A DNA stretch of 64,000 bases from Urechis unicinctus (taxonomy: Eukaryota > Annelida > Polychaeta > Xenopneusta > Urechidae), in the NCBI GenBank assembly GCA_034190875.2, contig CM067357.1:15339327-15403326 (forward strand), read 5' to 3'. Position 1 is the stretch's first letter, and each line of letters starts with the position of its first letter. Of the stretch, positions 24,946-38,164 are shown one piece after another. Both the position numbers and the translations under genes were made by a program. The notes under the pieces were generated by a model, which saw only the letters and a program-made list of their open reading frames with translations, searched no databases and was not told where the DNA came from.

Positions 24946-25950
24946 TGGCCTATTTCACGAACCCGGCTTAGTCCTTAGCCAACTATCCTACCGTAGACGA
25001 CTTAGTTAAGATGGCTAAGTTCTCAGTCGACTAAAGTGTTTCGCAAACAATTTTGGTAGTCGACTTAACTAAGTCGACTATGATTATCCAACTACGTACG
25101 TAAAATCCCGAGATTCCTCAATTTGGCATCGTCTATAAGTGGAACTGCAAGTTGATAGTGACATTGTTACTTTCGATGAGTAAAATTGTTCGGTTACCCC
25201 TGTTATATTCTCCAACTGCATGGCCAATTAATCCAAGGGATGGCTGTTGATGAAAGCACGTGTCACGGCTTGTTTAATTGAAGCTCAGTCGAAATGATAT
25301 CCGTATGTCTTCTTGTTGAAAACGTCACCACTAGACGCTTACGATGAATACATCATTGGCTAGACCGCTATCAGCTTTGGTTGATTGTGTTTTCGTCAAG
25401 TCTCAATAATATCCGTAGCCCAACAGATCAACGTCAGGTTTTATTCTCCCGAACTTGGTTCGAAAGAGATACTTATTTGATCTATTCTCGACACATAGCT
25501 CTCATATATAACGGTATTTTACAAACACAATCAATATAGCCAGGGTACCTATTGGACTCTACGACATCTAGTACAACCGTAACGGGGAATCAATCAGTAG
25601 AGTTTGTTATACAGCTACTCTGCGTCCCAGTCTCCAGAGCGAAAGAACCGATTTTTAGGGGTTCAGCTCCAGCCGCAGTATTGAGCATCATTAACATATA
25701 AACACGGCCCGTAGCCAGGGGCTGGTTGACCTTGACTATTTTACAGCCGACTTTTGATGATTTTTGGTGAAATATACCTTTAAAAAAGCTTTTACACTTA
25801 GACTTAGCCGACTACGACTAAGCTTAGCCACCTCCATAGCAGGTTAAGCTTAGTCGCCTAGGCATAGTCGTCTATGGTGTTCGTGAAACGCAATTTAGTT
25901 GGATAGTTCGCCAACTGTATTCGACTGAGATACATACATGAAATAGGCCA
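24946..25950. mobile_element. 1-kb MITE-like element with terminal and subterminal inverted repeats
   Basis: It begins TGGCCTATTTC and ends GAAATAGGCCA, exact 11-bp inverted termini. The subterminal parts are rich in variants of TTAGTCGACT. These include a near-perfect 24-bp palindrome at about 25057-25080 and mirrored blocks such as TTAGCC...AACTATCC versus GGATAGTTCGCCAA. No transposase frame was found and no clear target-site duplication. A related end fragment lies at 26920-26987. Confidence 0.65.
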
Positions 25951-26399
25951 CAGGTGTTATAGGGTTAGAGAAGGCTAGTGTCATGGCGCGCTACGGGGGA
26001 GATGTCAAACATCTGTCAAAAACGCCTCACGTGAATTTTGAACAGTTGGTTTTAACAGCATTGGGTTTGTTGAGTACCCCATGCATACAAGGAACTTGAA
26101 AGACGATATGACAGAACAACTATATATTGTTCATGTTCGCTGCCATTAAAATGACCTGGGAGTATCGCATACACGACAAAATAATGGTTTTGTGCCACAG
26201 TTGCTAACAGCAGGTAATAAATTATGCATATGACCTGGTACAAAGATTATCACCAGCTTCTCAGTTTTATTACATTATCGAATTATTGGTCTGTGTTATT
26301 GGCCGTTTTTTCATTCCTAACGGGGAGAAGTGTAGATTACAATGGTCCCGGAGGCAGGGGAAAGACTGATGTGGGGGAGGTGACACCTTGAAGGTTATC

Positions 26400-26700
26400 T
26401 AGTTACAAGAGAATATGGAGAGAGGCAGGTATTATGAGTGTAGGGGTAACGTGAACGGAGAGAAAGACACGGAGAAGGAAATGGGGAAGGGTAGGGGATG
26501 GAAAAGAGGCGAAAGGATTGATGTTGGAGGAAGTTAAGTAGAGGGAGAGAGGTTTGGGCAGGCAATAGTGTGAACAAGAATGGCGATAACGGGAAGTTAG
26601 GGAAAGGCTCGACGCAAGACAGAGATTAGTTACGAAGGAAGGGATGGGTTGTAGGGATGATATAAAAGAAAATGTGACAATACTTAATGTCTTTCGCCCA
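26400..26700. repeat. Purine-rich strand segment
   Basis: About 300 bp of strongly G/A-biased plus strand with many GGAGAG and GGGAAG words. Frames read through it on the minus strand because stops are rare in pyrimidine-rich sequence. It may form triplex or other non-B DNA. Confidence 0.5.
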
Positions 26701-26919
26701 CTGGTCAGTGCTATTTGAGACCGTTTTATTGCTGATATGAATGTCACAGATGAAGCTATGGCTCTTTTGTTTAGGTGCCTCATCTTACATTATGAAACTT
26801 TGTTAGTATGTTACAGCTTAGACGTGATGTTATGTAACATCACTACTCAGCTTGGCTATTGACATTGTGTCCCAGATAATGTCATTAAAATACTGCCCAT
26901 AAAAGTGAATCTCACTGCA

Positions 26920-26987
26920 TCAGAGTTCGCTAACTGTAGTCGGCTAAGCATGATATTCGACTGAGATACACACATGAAAAAGGCCAC
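26920..26987. mobile_element. End fragment of the 24946-25950 element family
   Basis: It shares the right-end sequence, with ATTCGACTGAGATACA followed by CATGAAA and AGGCCA, preceded by AGTCGGCTAAGC. It shows that the element has relatives, that is, it is a repeat family. Confidence 0.6.
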
Positions 26988-27179
26988 AAGCTTCATAATA
27001 TTTTGGGTTCCTTTTAGTAGCATGCCAACAAATTGCCAACCGTGCCATAGCAGTAAACCATTGTAAATGTATCTCACCCATTGCCTAATGCTATGTTATT
27101 ATTGTATTACATTCATGTAGCGTGGTCGTGGCGCTCTATGAGTTAATATCTGTCTCTTTGCCACGTTATGGTATGTCTG

Positions 27180-27610
27180 AGCAGGTGGACTAAATTAAGA
27201 CTTCCATTTATGATTGTCTTTGGCGTCGACATGACAAAGACACGTTAACGACTCGGTCAACAAAAGGCTGGTGCTTTGATGAAATTATCACACAAAGAGG
27301 AAATAATGCTGAATAGTTTGCAGGACTCTCTTCGACCACTTCTATCGTGTACAACGTTATATCGATCTCAAGGACAGATGATGAAATGCTAGCCTATAGT
27401 TTAATGATAACATTTAAATAGCGTTAAAAGAATGTAAGCGTTTTCATTCGTCTCACTCCTAAGCTACAGAACAGGAAATTAGCAACTCCAACTAATTCCT
27501 TCATATGCATGGCACCCTGCGCGGTTACATTCTCTTGCTATTCTGTTTTTGGCTTTCTCTGATTAAATATTTAAATTATTCTTTCCTCGAAAATGTACAT
27601 ACTTTTTTCC
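27180..27610. repeat. Diverged direct duplication, copy 1
   Basis: Shares an ordered series of words with 28440-28960: TATCGATCTCAAGGACAG, then GAAATGCTAGC, then AGCGTTTTCAT, then CGGTTACATTCTCTTGCTA, then TTTCCTCGAAAAT. Copy 2 has extra inserted sequence. The function is unknown. Confidence 0.6.
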
Positions 27611-28439
27611 CCCCAAACTACTCCATTTGAGACAACAGAATATACTGCCCAGTAATGCCAATGTCATCATGACATGGCATCCCAAACAGATGGCGTTTAC
27701 TCAGAAACGAATAATCAAAAGCACACCCCAGCGTTTGACCAAACTTGGCCCCCATAATAGTGGCACTAAATGTCAATTGTTATAATGACCATGTGCATGC
27801 TGGATTTTAGGCAAATGAAGATAAGCAAATTCGTAGCTTCGCTAAAATAATAAATGTTGTACATTGCCTCCGTCCCATGAACATTGCTTTTGGATATATT
27901 GCCAATCACGAAACCACCTCAGTGGATGATAGCCTTCCAGGGTGCATTTGTGATCGCGTACTTCATCATTCTCTGGCTAGAGCTATGTCTGCTTATCTTA
28001 TTTGATTTCTATGAGGAATTACGTATGTTCTCTGTGTTAATGGTATGCAGGCTTAATGGTATACGGTCTTTCACAAGTGTGCATCCTCCAAAAGGTTCTT
28101 TCATTCTGAGCGCGTAAAAAACACAGCCCAAAAATGTCACAAGAATACTGCTGACATGTTCTTAGATTCACAACTGTCATACGTATACGGCCTGTCCATC
28201 GTGTGAGTGGGTTATTTTATCTTACCACGGTTAATAAGCACGCAGGTACACTGAGACAGTGGAGGTTAATTATCACCTATATTAAAGATGGGGATGGAGG
28301 CATTGTTCTATCACCCTTGTAATGACAAAAGTTGGACTATAAATATGCACCATGCATTATTGGAATCTGGGCTCGAATGACTGAGACATCTGTGATGGAG
28401 CAAGTGAACAAGATGGTATTTGGTTAACAGGCGTAGTGT

Positions 28440-28960
28440 CGACATGGTGTAGTCATATTAAAGATTCGGTAGCAAAACCATGGAGCTGAACAGAAAATAA
28501 TAAACAAAGTGAGAAAATGCTGTTGAATCATTTGAGGCATTCACTTCTTCTATCTTGTATAACATTATATTGATCTCAAGGATAGAGTGGTGACAAGATA
28601 TGTGGCGCCTCAGGACATCTACATAGCAAGTCTTGGAGTTTGTGAAATGCTAGCACCAACGGGATAACTTCTTGATTCTGCAATACAAATATAGACATGT
28701 CATGTAGCTAAATGTTAACATAAAAGCAAACTTAGCGTTTTCATGATTTCAATCCAATGCATCTGACCACAAACTTTATGGACAAAGAACAATATCCATT
28801 TTGCTGTTGGATTCGCACTTAAATTAAGTCATTCATAAGTACAGCACTCTTCGCAGTTAGATTCCCTTGCTAGTCTGTTGGTGGTTGTCTCGGATCAAAT
28901 ATGGTATTTTATTCAATATGGTATGGTATTTTCCTCGAAAATTTCTCCATTTTTTTTACT
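28440..28960. repeat. Diverged direct duplication, copy 2
   Basis: The second copy of 27180-27610, about 1.2 kb downstream and in the same orientation. It is expanded by about 90 bp in the middle. Confidence 0.6.
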
Positions 28961-29627
28961 TTTGTCACATGCACCAAATACTATGTGAACCTTTCTAACA
29001 TGGTTGGGTTAAGATTGTTAGACAACGTCTAATCAGGATTTGATCAAATAATAGCCTCAGTTATATATATCTACTGAAACGCATCTGTACCAGTTCCTAT
29101 GAGCGGCGACTGCTGATAGCGATTCATGAATGCGAGTGGTTCGCTTCGTAAAAGGTAATGTATAAAACAATGTACAACATTAATCGGACAGTGAATTACA
29201 AACATTTATATAGCTGATATTAAATAGGACACATCTTGTTCTGAATGTTCTGAATACAAGGTCACCACGTAAATTTTTGATATGTGATAGTGTATTCGCA
29301 TGCACCGATTTCATTATAATTAAGAACAATTCCGTCTTAATGTTTATTGCAGTAATTATTGGCTACCTTGAGGCATTCAGTCTCATAACATCACTTCACC
29401 CCCATCGACATCTATTTGTTGTGAACGGCTCTGCACCTTATTGGATGTATTCCTACTTTGATTTCGGACATACCCCTCTTATATGGGACAAATCCCTCTT
29501 AAGTCAAGTTATTGTCTAACACCCACATGGAATTAAACATGCGCACAAAATCTTGTGCGGTTGATTGGCGCATGTGAGTTTACCTCACCCCCATAATTAT
29601 ACATCAAAACCATACACAACATTAGTA
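28961..29627. other. No recognised gene
   Basis: AT-rich sequence. A frame at 29277-29519 has no recognisable domain. Confidence 0.4.
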
Positions 29628-29648
29628 CCCCCCCCCCCCCCCCCCCCC
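29628..29648. repeat. Poly-C tract
   Basis: 21 consecutive C, similar in kind to the poly-G tracts at 6157 and 60118. Confidence 0.95.
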
Positions 29649-30021
29649 AGGTCGTCTATGGGTAGCTATGTTGTACGTACATAATATTGCCCTCTTTAAG
29701 ATACTGAGAGGATACCTTAAAAATATTACATTCGTGGAGCCCAAGACTAGATATACGTGGAATAATAACAATAGCTTTTATTCATAGGGAATCATACATA
29801 AATGCAATACAAATTAATGTCGTAAATATATTTGAACGCATATATATTAACATCACCATTACAAAGGTATTTCAGACATAATAATACATCACGGGCCTTT
29901 TTGTTAGGAAGCTTCCATGACTGAAAGGATATCCATATTTTTAAGATACATTACTAGAATGGGTTCCGATATGCCAAATAAAGCTGCTACTATTTATGAA
30001 CGACTTTCCACAAGTGTCACA

Positions 30022-31560
<1,539 letters not shown>

Positions 31561-31574
31561 TCGACTGTGGTAAG

Positions 31575-31969
31575 TAGGGTAAGTATAGGGTTTAACGGCA
31601 CACCAACACTCATGTGTTATATGGTGCCAAGAACGGTTAGTAGATAGGATTGACCTGATTAAGCAGCCGCCTTCTAGGATAAATGAAAATGTAGATGGAA
31701 AAGAAAACAAATGGAAATGATTATCCTAGGGCAAGTCGCCACCAGCCGATGGACTGGACCAGGCCATTCCAGCCTCTCGTCTGGGTGAAATCCGGTCCAA
31801 AGTGGTGTATTACAGATACGACCCCCGTAAGGACCACTCCACTCAACCACCTGGATCCCATTGTCCACCGACACGAGCCGCAACCCACGGCCGACAGGTT
31901 GCCCCCTATTAGTCGCCTCTTACGACAAGGATATAGTGGGCCTATTCTATCCCCAGACCCACAGGGGGG
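31575..31969 (-). mobile_element. SINE copy with clear 14-bp target-site duplication
   Basis: The 395-bp element is flanked by TCGACTGTGGTAAG at 31561-31574 and 31970-31983. The paralogous site near 46035-46060 has the sequence without the SINE, giving an empty site. In this orientation the element starts with the reverse complement of the LINE-B 3' tail (ATAGGGTTTAACGGCACACC). The body includes GCAACCCACGGCCGACAGG and GTCGCCTCTTACGAC. It is non-autonomous. Confidence 0.9.
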
Positions 31970-32049
31970 TCGACTGTGGTAAGCTGCCTCGGCATTGCTC
32001 GGGAAGAAGAGGGAGGAATTCATAGAATATTCACATCTAAAGTCTGCAT

Positions 32050-32335
32050 TCAAGGGTAGATGGATAAAATACAGGGAAATCCACGTGGATGAAAATGGAC
32101 AAGATTTCCTTAGGCCATGTCACCACCAGCATATGAACTGAACTAGGCCATTCCAGCCTCTTGTCTCTGTGAAATCCACCGACAAGAGTCACAACCCATG
32201 GCAAACTGGTTGCTCCTTATTGGTCGCGGTTTAAGGGCACATCAACACAAATATGTTATATAGTGCCTAAAAAGTTAGAAAGATAAGATTGAGCTGATTA
32301 AGCTGCCGTCTTCTATGACATATGGAAAATTTTAG
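32050..32335 (-). mobile_element. Degenerate SINE fragments
   Basis: Two partial copies of the same SINE family. The body resembles 31700-31950 with deletions, followed at about 32230 by a new tail start (GGCACATCAACACAAAT). Confidence 0.6.
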
Positions 32336-32689
32336 TGTAAGAATTGAGTCCATTTTATCTTTGCATATGTTGCTGTGGGTCGGGATATGCCACTTAATTG
32401 TTGTTGTTTCAGGTAATAATCTAAGTAGGTGCACGGAGGTAGGACTCTAAGGTTAGTGTCGGCTTTTAAGAAGCTGTTACAGGAGCTTGCGCTTTGAACT
32501 TGTCAGCGCGTCAACATGCCGCACGGGCAGTCGACGTCGCCCACTGTGTAACGTTGTGCTTCGCGTTTGGGTCTGGCGAACTTACGAGAATATATAAGGC
32601 TTCGCTTGGTCATGATTAATCACCAAGCTCTGTTGTACGAGTCGACCAAGTCAAATTGTTAGCGTCCAAATCACCAATTTTTCTGCACT
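32336..32689. other. No recognised gene
   Basis: GC-richer around 32500-32600 with a TATATAA-like word at 32592. It could be a promoter or LTR edge of the following retroelement-like sequence. No terminal repeat was found. Confidence 0.3.
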
Positions 32690-33453
32690 ATGTGGCGTTT
32701 CATTGAATGGGCCAAGCCTCTCCGGCCGAGGAAGCCCAAGGTTCCAGAAGAGCTAAAGCTTCAAAGTAAAGTACATGAGAAAAATAGTGGCATGGAAACT
32801 CTCGCTGGCTGAAAACAGACAGTGGACAAGAAACAGATTGACTGCAACATGATGAACTAAATATTGCCGAGATTGATGAAAGAAGTTTTGGCAACCATGG
32901 AACCTTGAAATTTGGGGAGTGACTCCACAGAATTTGGAAGCGCCTTGATGACGATATGGCGCACCTGAGGTGGTGGAATCATCCATGAAACAAAAACTTA
33001 CAGCCTTCCCAAAGCTGACGAATAAGGACACGAGCAGAGATCGAATCTGTCAAGGAGGTTCCACAATATGGCCTTCTATTGCCTATTTCGACAGATCTGC
33101 TGGATTGAACAAACTTCCGAAAGGAGAAGTGGACTTGGAATGCAGTGAAGTACAACCAAAGACATGGTGTACATTTCCCATCCTTTTCGGAATTCACACA
33201 GTTCATCAGAAATGTTAGCAGAATACAAAATAACCCATGTTTTGCATACGACTTGTCTACACCACCCTCTGCTTCGAAGAAGAAGATCGTTTCCTCCAGA
33301 AAAGTAGTTCTACCAAACAGTCTACCTCGTCCAAAAACACAGGTAAGCTCTGGTACCCAATACACAACACCAGACACGCCCTCACTGACTGCAAAACCTT
33401 CAGATCCAAATTACCTTACCCCCGGTAAATTGAACTCCCGTTCAGATGAATGA
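32690..33453 (+). pseudogene. Possible BEL/Pao-like gag fragment
   Basis: Frames starting at 32690 and at 33145 read protein-like, with internal stops and shifts between them. The segment FPSFSEFTQFIRNVSRIQNN followed by PCFAYDL resembles, from memory, BEL/Pao gag-like regions. A Ser/Thr/Lys-rich stretch then ends at 33453. No pol domain follows. The assignment is tentative; an alternative is an unrelated decayed gene. Confidence 0.3.
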
Positions 33454-33784
33454 AATCCTATCCCCCTACGATTTCAGATAACCCCCTCAAAACATTTATT
33501 CGTGTGGGTTTAATAACGAAAAAATGTGATTTAATTGATAACTAAATAGGGGAAACCCATTCGGGAATAGTATTAACCATACGCATTTAGCGTTTCAATT
33601 AATTTGTAGGAGTTCAACACTGCCTTTAATGAGTTGGTATTCAACACATATACGATTACATAATAAATGAAAATGATATGTTACTCCAATGCAATGATAG
33701 CGGAGGCTTTTAACAACACAACTAACGAATTTTGTTTCCGATTCAGACGTTATGCTGTGGAGAGTTTAGCCAAACGGTTGTTCT

Positions 33785-34110
33785 TAGATGGAGCCAATGT
33801 AGCCACAAGTCTATTTTATGATGGAACCAGTGTAGCCAAAAGACAGTCCCAGTTATGGGATGGAACCAGTAGAGCCATAAGGCTGTTATAAGATTGAACC
33901 AAAGAAACCACAAGGCTGTCAAAAGATGGAACTTATAAGATAGCAAGAGGCTGTTGTAAGACGAAACCAATTTCGCCACATGGCTATTATAGGATGGAAC
34001 TACTGTAGCCACAAGGCTGTTAAAAGACAGAACCAATGTAGTCACAAGGCTGTTATAAGATTGAACCACTGTAGCAACAACGCTGTTATCAAAACTGGAC
34101 TCGTTTAACC
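33785..34110. repeat. Minisatellite A (~30-35 bp unit)
   Basis: Imperfect tandem units containing GTAGCCACAAGGCTGTTA and GATGGAACCA. The same unit family occurs at 37245-37495. Both arrays are followed by the same joint sequence (CAGATTTGTAGAATCAGC) and a SINE. Confidence 0.8.
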
Positions 34111-34149
34111 ACAAGGAACAGATTTGTAGAATCAGCATTCTGCGCCTGA

Positions 34150-34590
34150 CAGTAAGGTAAGTATAGGGTTTAACTGCACACCAACACTTATGTGTTATAG
34201 GGTGCCTTGAAAGGTGAAAAAAGGTTGACCTGATTAAGCAGCTGCCTTCTATGATAAATGGTAAAAAGAGAGAATGAAAAAGATGAAAATGCTAATGATT
34301 ATCCTCGGGCAAGTCACCAGGTGATGAAAACATTTATCCAAAGGCAAGTCGCCATCAGCCGATTGACTAGACCAGGCCATTCCAGCCGCCCGTCTAGGTG
34401 AAATCCTGGTCAAAGTGGTGTGTTGCAGATATGACCCTTGCAAGGACCTCTCCACTAAATAACCAAGATCCTATTGTCCACCGACACAAGTAGCAACCCA
34501 CGGCCAACAGGTTGTCCCCTGTAAGTCACCTCTTATGACATACAGGAAGGATACAGCGGGCCTATTCTACCCCCGGACCTACAGGGAGAA
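34150..34590 (-). mobile_element. SINE copy
   Basis: A full-length-like member: tail (GTAAGTATAGGGTTTAAC) at 34153, body with CCACGGCCAACAGGTTG, and end at about 34588. A 45-bp internal duplication near 34300-34345 repeats the GGCAAGTC words. No clear target duplication. Confidence 0.8.
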
Positions 34591-35147
34591 TTTAGACACA
34601 GTCTTTATTCCAAAATCCTGCGGTGTCATCAATTAACAGATGATTTGGAATGTCAGTAAACACTGCATAAAATATCAACGCATCACATGATATGTTCTGC
34701 TTCACTTAATATGGTTACAAATTGATTGTTTCTGGAAAGAAAGAAGTCCATACTCACTGGTACATTCCCAATTCGAAAATCAGAATAAAAATTATGAACG
34801 AGCAGCAGAAATGTCAGATAGCTGCAAGATTGCTTGATTATTTAAACCACTCATTCTCTTACAACTGGGTGTGCAGACACATCTCCAGAGTGAAATATTT
34901 TAAAGCAAATGTGTACAGATGATTTCATCAATGTTGTGGTGTAATAAATGTTTTATCTGCATTTTCAATCACCCAGCAATACCCAATAAATAGCATTTCT
35001 GACACCAGACTCTTGCAGCAATGAAGGACTAAGTGTAACATTAACACTAAGTGCATTCAAAACAGTTTTGGGCTAATTAGACTGAGAATACATGACAACA
35101 TGGGAACATGTACTGACACAAGGATAGGTACTAGTCAAACTAGTTAG
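34591..35147. other. Part of a larger interspersed repeat
   Basis: TCATCAATTAACAGATGATT and following bases recur after the SINE at 40680 and, inverted, before the SINE at 60610. The segment 34826-34950 recurs at 37670-37800. No gene. Confidence 0.5.
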
Positions 35148-35225
35148 TAAGTAAGTAAAGGGTTAAACGGCACACCAAACATAATATCTTATATGGTGCC
35201 TACTAAGGTGAATATATAAGGTTGA
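35148..35225 (-). mobile_element. SINE tail fragment
   Basis: Only the tail portion is present (GGTTAAACGGCACACCAAAC and TATGGTGCC). Confidence 0.6.
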
Positions 35226-35289
35226 CTCTCTACACATTCACAAGATCCCTCCTTTTCTATTGGTTTCGTCCTATTAGATCCCTCCCCCA

Positions 35290-36012
35290 GACATACACAG
35301 TGTATAAAATATGTAATACAGTCCAATTTCTCTTATAATAAAGGATTTACTCTTTCAACCAATCCAAAAAGATTGTAAAACCGAAGAAGCAGTTTGTGAT
35401 AAGAATCAGATCGGCACATTTGATGAGAATATGCTTGACATTGTATGCTACGAATGCATTCAGGGATGGTTCATCCTTCAGCAGAAAATCAGGAGTTGTA
35501 TAGCAGTGACCTATATGAGCACGGGCAAGAATTACCTCCTCACTATAGCTGTCTCTGCAGCTGTGTGGCCATTCAAGTTTGCTAGGGTTGGATGATTTCC
35601 TTCAATTTGTGCTTAAATTATCTGACGATCACAGCTTTTAATCACTGGATCTGTCATCAGATAAGCAATATGTTAGCCATGTTTCGCTTTCTGTAGAGTG
35701 CCCTGAAGACAGATTATTAGCCGCTATAACTTGGGTAACTACCAGAACAGACTCCATCACCTTCCCTCAATACTTGCCTGTCTAGACCTTGATCGCATGA
35801 ACAGATTTAATGACTTCACCCCATCACATCCTGGTTGAGCGCTCCTCAAGCAGCTCAGTATGCCTTCTCATTGCCGAGGATCCTGACATGGCTCGTAACC
35901 CACATACACAACATATCCTTGCCACAATCAACTAATCGAGAGCTTAAAAGGACAATTAAAATACAAACATTAGAGAAATTCCTCCCTGTAATTGCCTTCA
36001 GGTTGCCCCTAT
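35290..36012 (-). mobile_element. LINE-B 3' fragment (degenerate)
   Basis: Nucleotide words match the reverse-oriented LINE-B of the right arm (48230-48830) in the same order: GGCACATTTGATGAGAATA, AATGCATTCAGGGATGG, ACATGGCTCGTAACCCA, ATATCCTTGCCAC. Reading frames are destroyed. Confidence 0.75.
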
Positions 36013-36026
36013 TAGTCTAAAGTGTC

Positions 36027-36170
36027 ATAATGATATTTTGAAAATTGGGAGCCCTGATATTTTCTCTCCACAATGATATTTGCATGCTATTTTGAAAATT
36101 GAGAGCCCTGATATTACCTTTCCAGAATGATATTGTTAAGCTCTTTTGATAATTGAGGGCCATCACCAAA
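36027..36170. repeat. ~50-bp tandem repeat
   Basis: Three imperfect units around AATTGAGAGCCCTGATATT and AATGATATT. A two-unit version is at 38797-38895 in the second copy of the segmental duplication. Confidence 0.7.
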
Positions 36171-36284
36171 GAGTATGATTTGTAACAGATGGACAACAAC
36201 AGTCTTGGGAGCAATTTCCAACCGCGACCACTGACGAAGTCTACAAACAGCGGCTGACAGAAAACCGTTATGCATTGATTAAAG

Positions 36285-36419
36285 TAAGGTACGCATAGGG
36301 TTTAACAGGTAAACTACAGCCGTATGTCTCTGGTAAAGGTAAGATAAGAATAGGGTTAACAGCACACCAACACTCATGTGTAATATGGTGCCAAGAAAGG
36401 TCATGCAGAATATGATACC
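36285..36419 (-). mobile_element. Two SINE tail fragments
   Basis: ATAGGGTTTAACAGG at 36296 and AATAGGGTTAACAGCACACC at 36349, the second running to GGTGCCAAGAAAGGT at 36399. It abuts the first exon region of the CARD gene. Confidence 0.65.
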
Positions 36420-37198
36420 CAAGAATGTAGTTTCTTCACAACAGGGACGGGATTTTATAAGAAGTGTATAGTCTGTGCTGTAAGTGTGTCTCACACCGTC
36501 AACCATGTAAAAAGTTATGCTAATGACCAACAGTATGATAAACAGATCACATTAGGCGAGGAGGTCATGACGCAACATAGCGTCATTACTGACAGAGAAC
36601 CTGACCCTAATATAGGTAAGTAGTGCCCGAGAACACGACAATGATTAAGGTGTTGTGTAGTATTTGATGCACACAAGCACACCTCATTTGTCAGAAACAA
36701 TTAGTGTCACTGGTCTTTTGTGTTTCAGCCATGATGTCAGGTGCCTTTGATCGCAAATTAATTCAGAACAGGCTTTATCAAACAACAAAAATAAGCCTTG
36801 ACGATTTGTGGAATTATCTGCTACGTCACGGTGTCATAACCAGCTTGCTGAGAGACCGCATTAAGGTAAGATTGTCGATATAAATGTCTCATAGAAAGAG
36901 TCTGTCTAAATTATCAGCTTTATTTTGAAGCATATCCTTGCTAACATTGTTTACTGAGTGACGGTAGATGAAAGGTGTGGAACAAGACCAGGTTGGTGGA
37001 CTTCTAGCCTATGTTCCAAAACATAGCATCACACGTTATCTTAACTTCTGTATTGCACTCATAGAAGATAACCAAGGTCATTTGGTCGAGAGTTGGCTTT
37101 GGAAAAAAGTGGGTAAATGGGCCGTGTTCACAGCATGGGGGACCAACGCGACGTGGTTGAAATCCTGCCAACTGGACCTTAGCCATAAACAGTGGTAA
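36420..37198 (+). CDS. CARD-domain protein, three visible exons
   Basis: Exon 1 is open from before 36420 to 36615 (donor ATATAG|GTAAGT). It has a cysteine pattern (CSFF...KKCIVC) and an acidic end (TDREPDPNI). Exon 2 spans 36729-36865 (acceptor TTTTGTGTTTCAG, donor TTAAG|GTAAGA) and encodes GAFDRKLIQNRLYQTTKISL then DDLWNYLLRHGVITSLLRDR. Exon 3 starts at 36968 and encodes QDQVGGLLAYVPKHSITRYL then NFCIALIEDNQGHLVESWL. Phases match at both introns (1, then 0). Exons 2-3 together fit a CARD: the helix pattern with an Asp-Asp-Leu near helix 2, and the late FC-x-AL-x3-GQ-x-HL motif. CARDs mediate homotypic assembly in apoptosis and innate immunity. Exon 3 may end at a donor at 37112 or at the stop at 37198. 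Upstream exons and partner domains are not seen. Confidence 0.65.
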
Positions 37199-37244
37199 CA
37201 AGTAACTGGGTGAAGAAGGTGCTCAGTATATCAGCGTGGGTGTG

Positions 37245-37495
37245 TAATCAATGTAGCAACAAGTCTGTAATCAAAATGAAATCACTGTAGTCACAAGGCT
37301 GTAATCAAAATGGAATCACTGTATCCACAAGGCTGTAATCAAAATGGAATCACTGTAGTCACAAGGCTGTAATCAAAAGGAATCACTGTAATGTAATCAA
37401 AATGGAACACTGTAACCACAAGGCTGTAATCAAAATTGAACCAATGTAGCCACAAGGTTGCTATACGATTAAACCAGTGAAACCACAAGGAAGAT
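37245..37495. repeat. Minisatellite B (~31-bp unit)
   Basis: Units of the form AATCACTGTAGTCACAAGG followed by CTGTAATCAAAATGG, about seven copies. It is a relative of minisatellite A and ends in the same joint sequence before a SINE. Confidence 0.85.
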
Positions 37496-37524
37496 ATTTG
37501 TACAATCAGCATTCTCCATTAATA

Positions 37525-38164
37525 AGGCAAGTACAGGGTTAAACGCCACACCAACAGTTATGTGGTTTACGGTGCCTAGAAAGGTGAACAGATCAGATTG
37601 ACCTGATTAACAGCTTGATTAATGGTAACAAGATAGAAATATACTTGGATGTAGTTGAAAAAGATAAAATGCAAGATTGCTTAAATACTTCCCCAAAGTC
37701 TCTCATTCTGTATGCAGACACACATCTCCAGAGTAAAATATTTTTAAGCTGATATGTACAGATGATTACATCCATGATGTGGTGTAATAAATGTTTAATC
37801 AACCAATCCCCAATCATTGAAAACCAATGGTGCCTGTTAAGGTGAATAGATAAGTTTGACCCGATTAAGCAGCCTTCAAGGATAGATTGGGGAAATCCAT
37901 GTTGATGAAGGTGAACGAGAGCAAGAAAGTGGAAAAAAAATGCAAATGAATATCTTAAGGCAAGACACAACCAGCTGATTTACTGGTCCATGCCATTACA
38001 GCCTCTCGTCTGGGCGAAAACAGGGCCAGTGTGGTGTGTTGCAGATATGGTTCTCGCAAGGACCACTCAACTCATTCACAAAAGAACCCTTTGCTCACCG
38101 ACACGAGCTGCAACATACCGCCAATAAGTTTCCTCCATTCTATCCTCGGACCCACAGACGGTAT
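37525..38164 (-). mobile_element. SINE copies, split and rearranged
   Basis: A tail piece at 37525-37640 is separated from a nearly complete body at 37828-38160 by about 190 bp that matches 34826-34950. This is part of the segmental duplication copy B. Confidence 0.65.

Noticed and set aside
36420..36500. Possible TNF-receptor-type cysteine-rich module in CARD exon 1
   Set aside because: Only a few cysteines fit the pattern and the expected repeat is incomplete; kept as a remark only.
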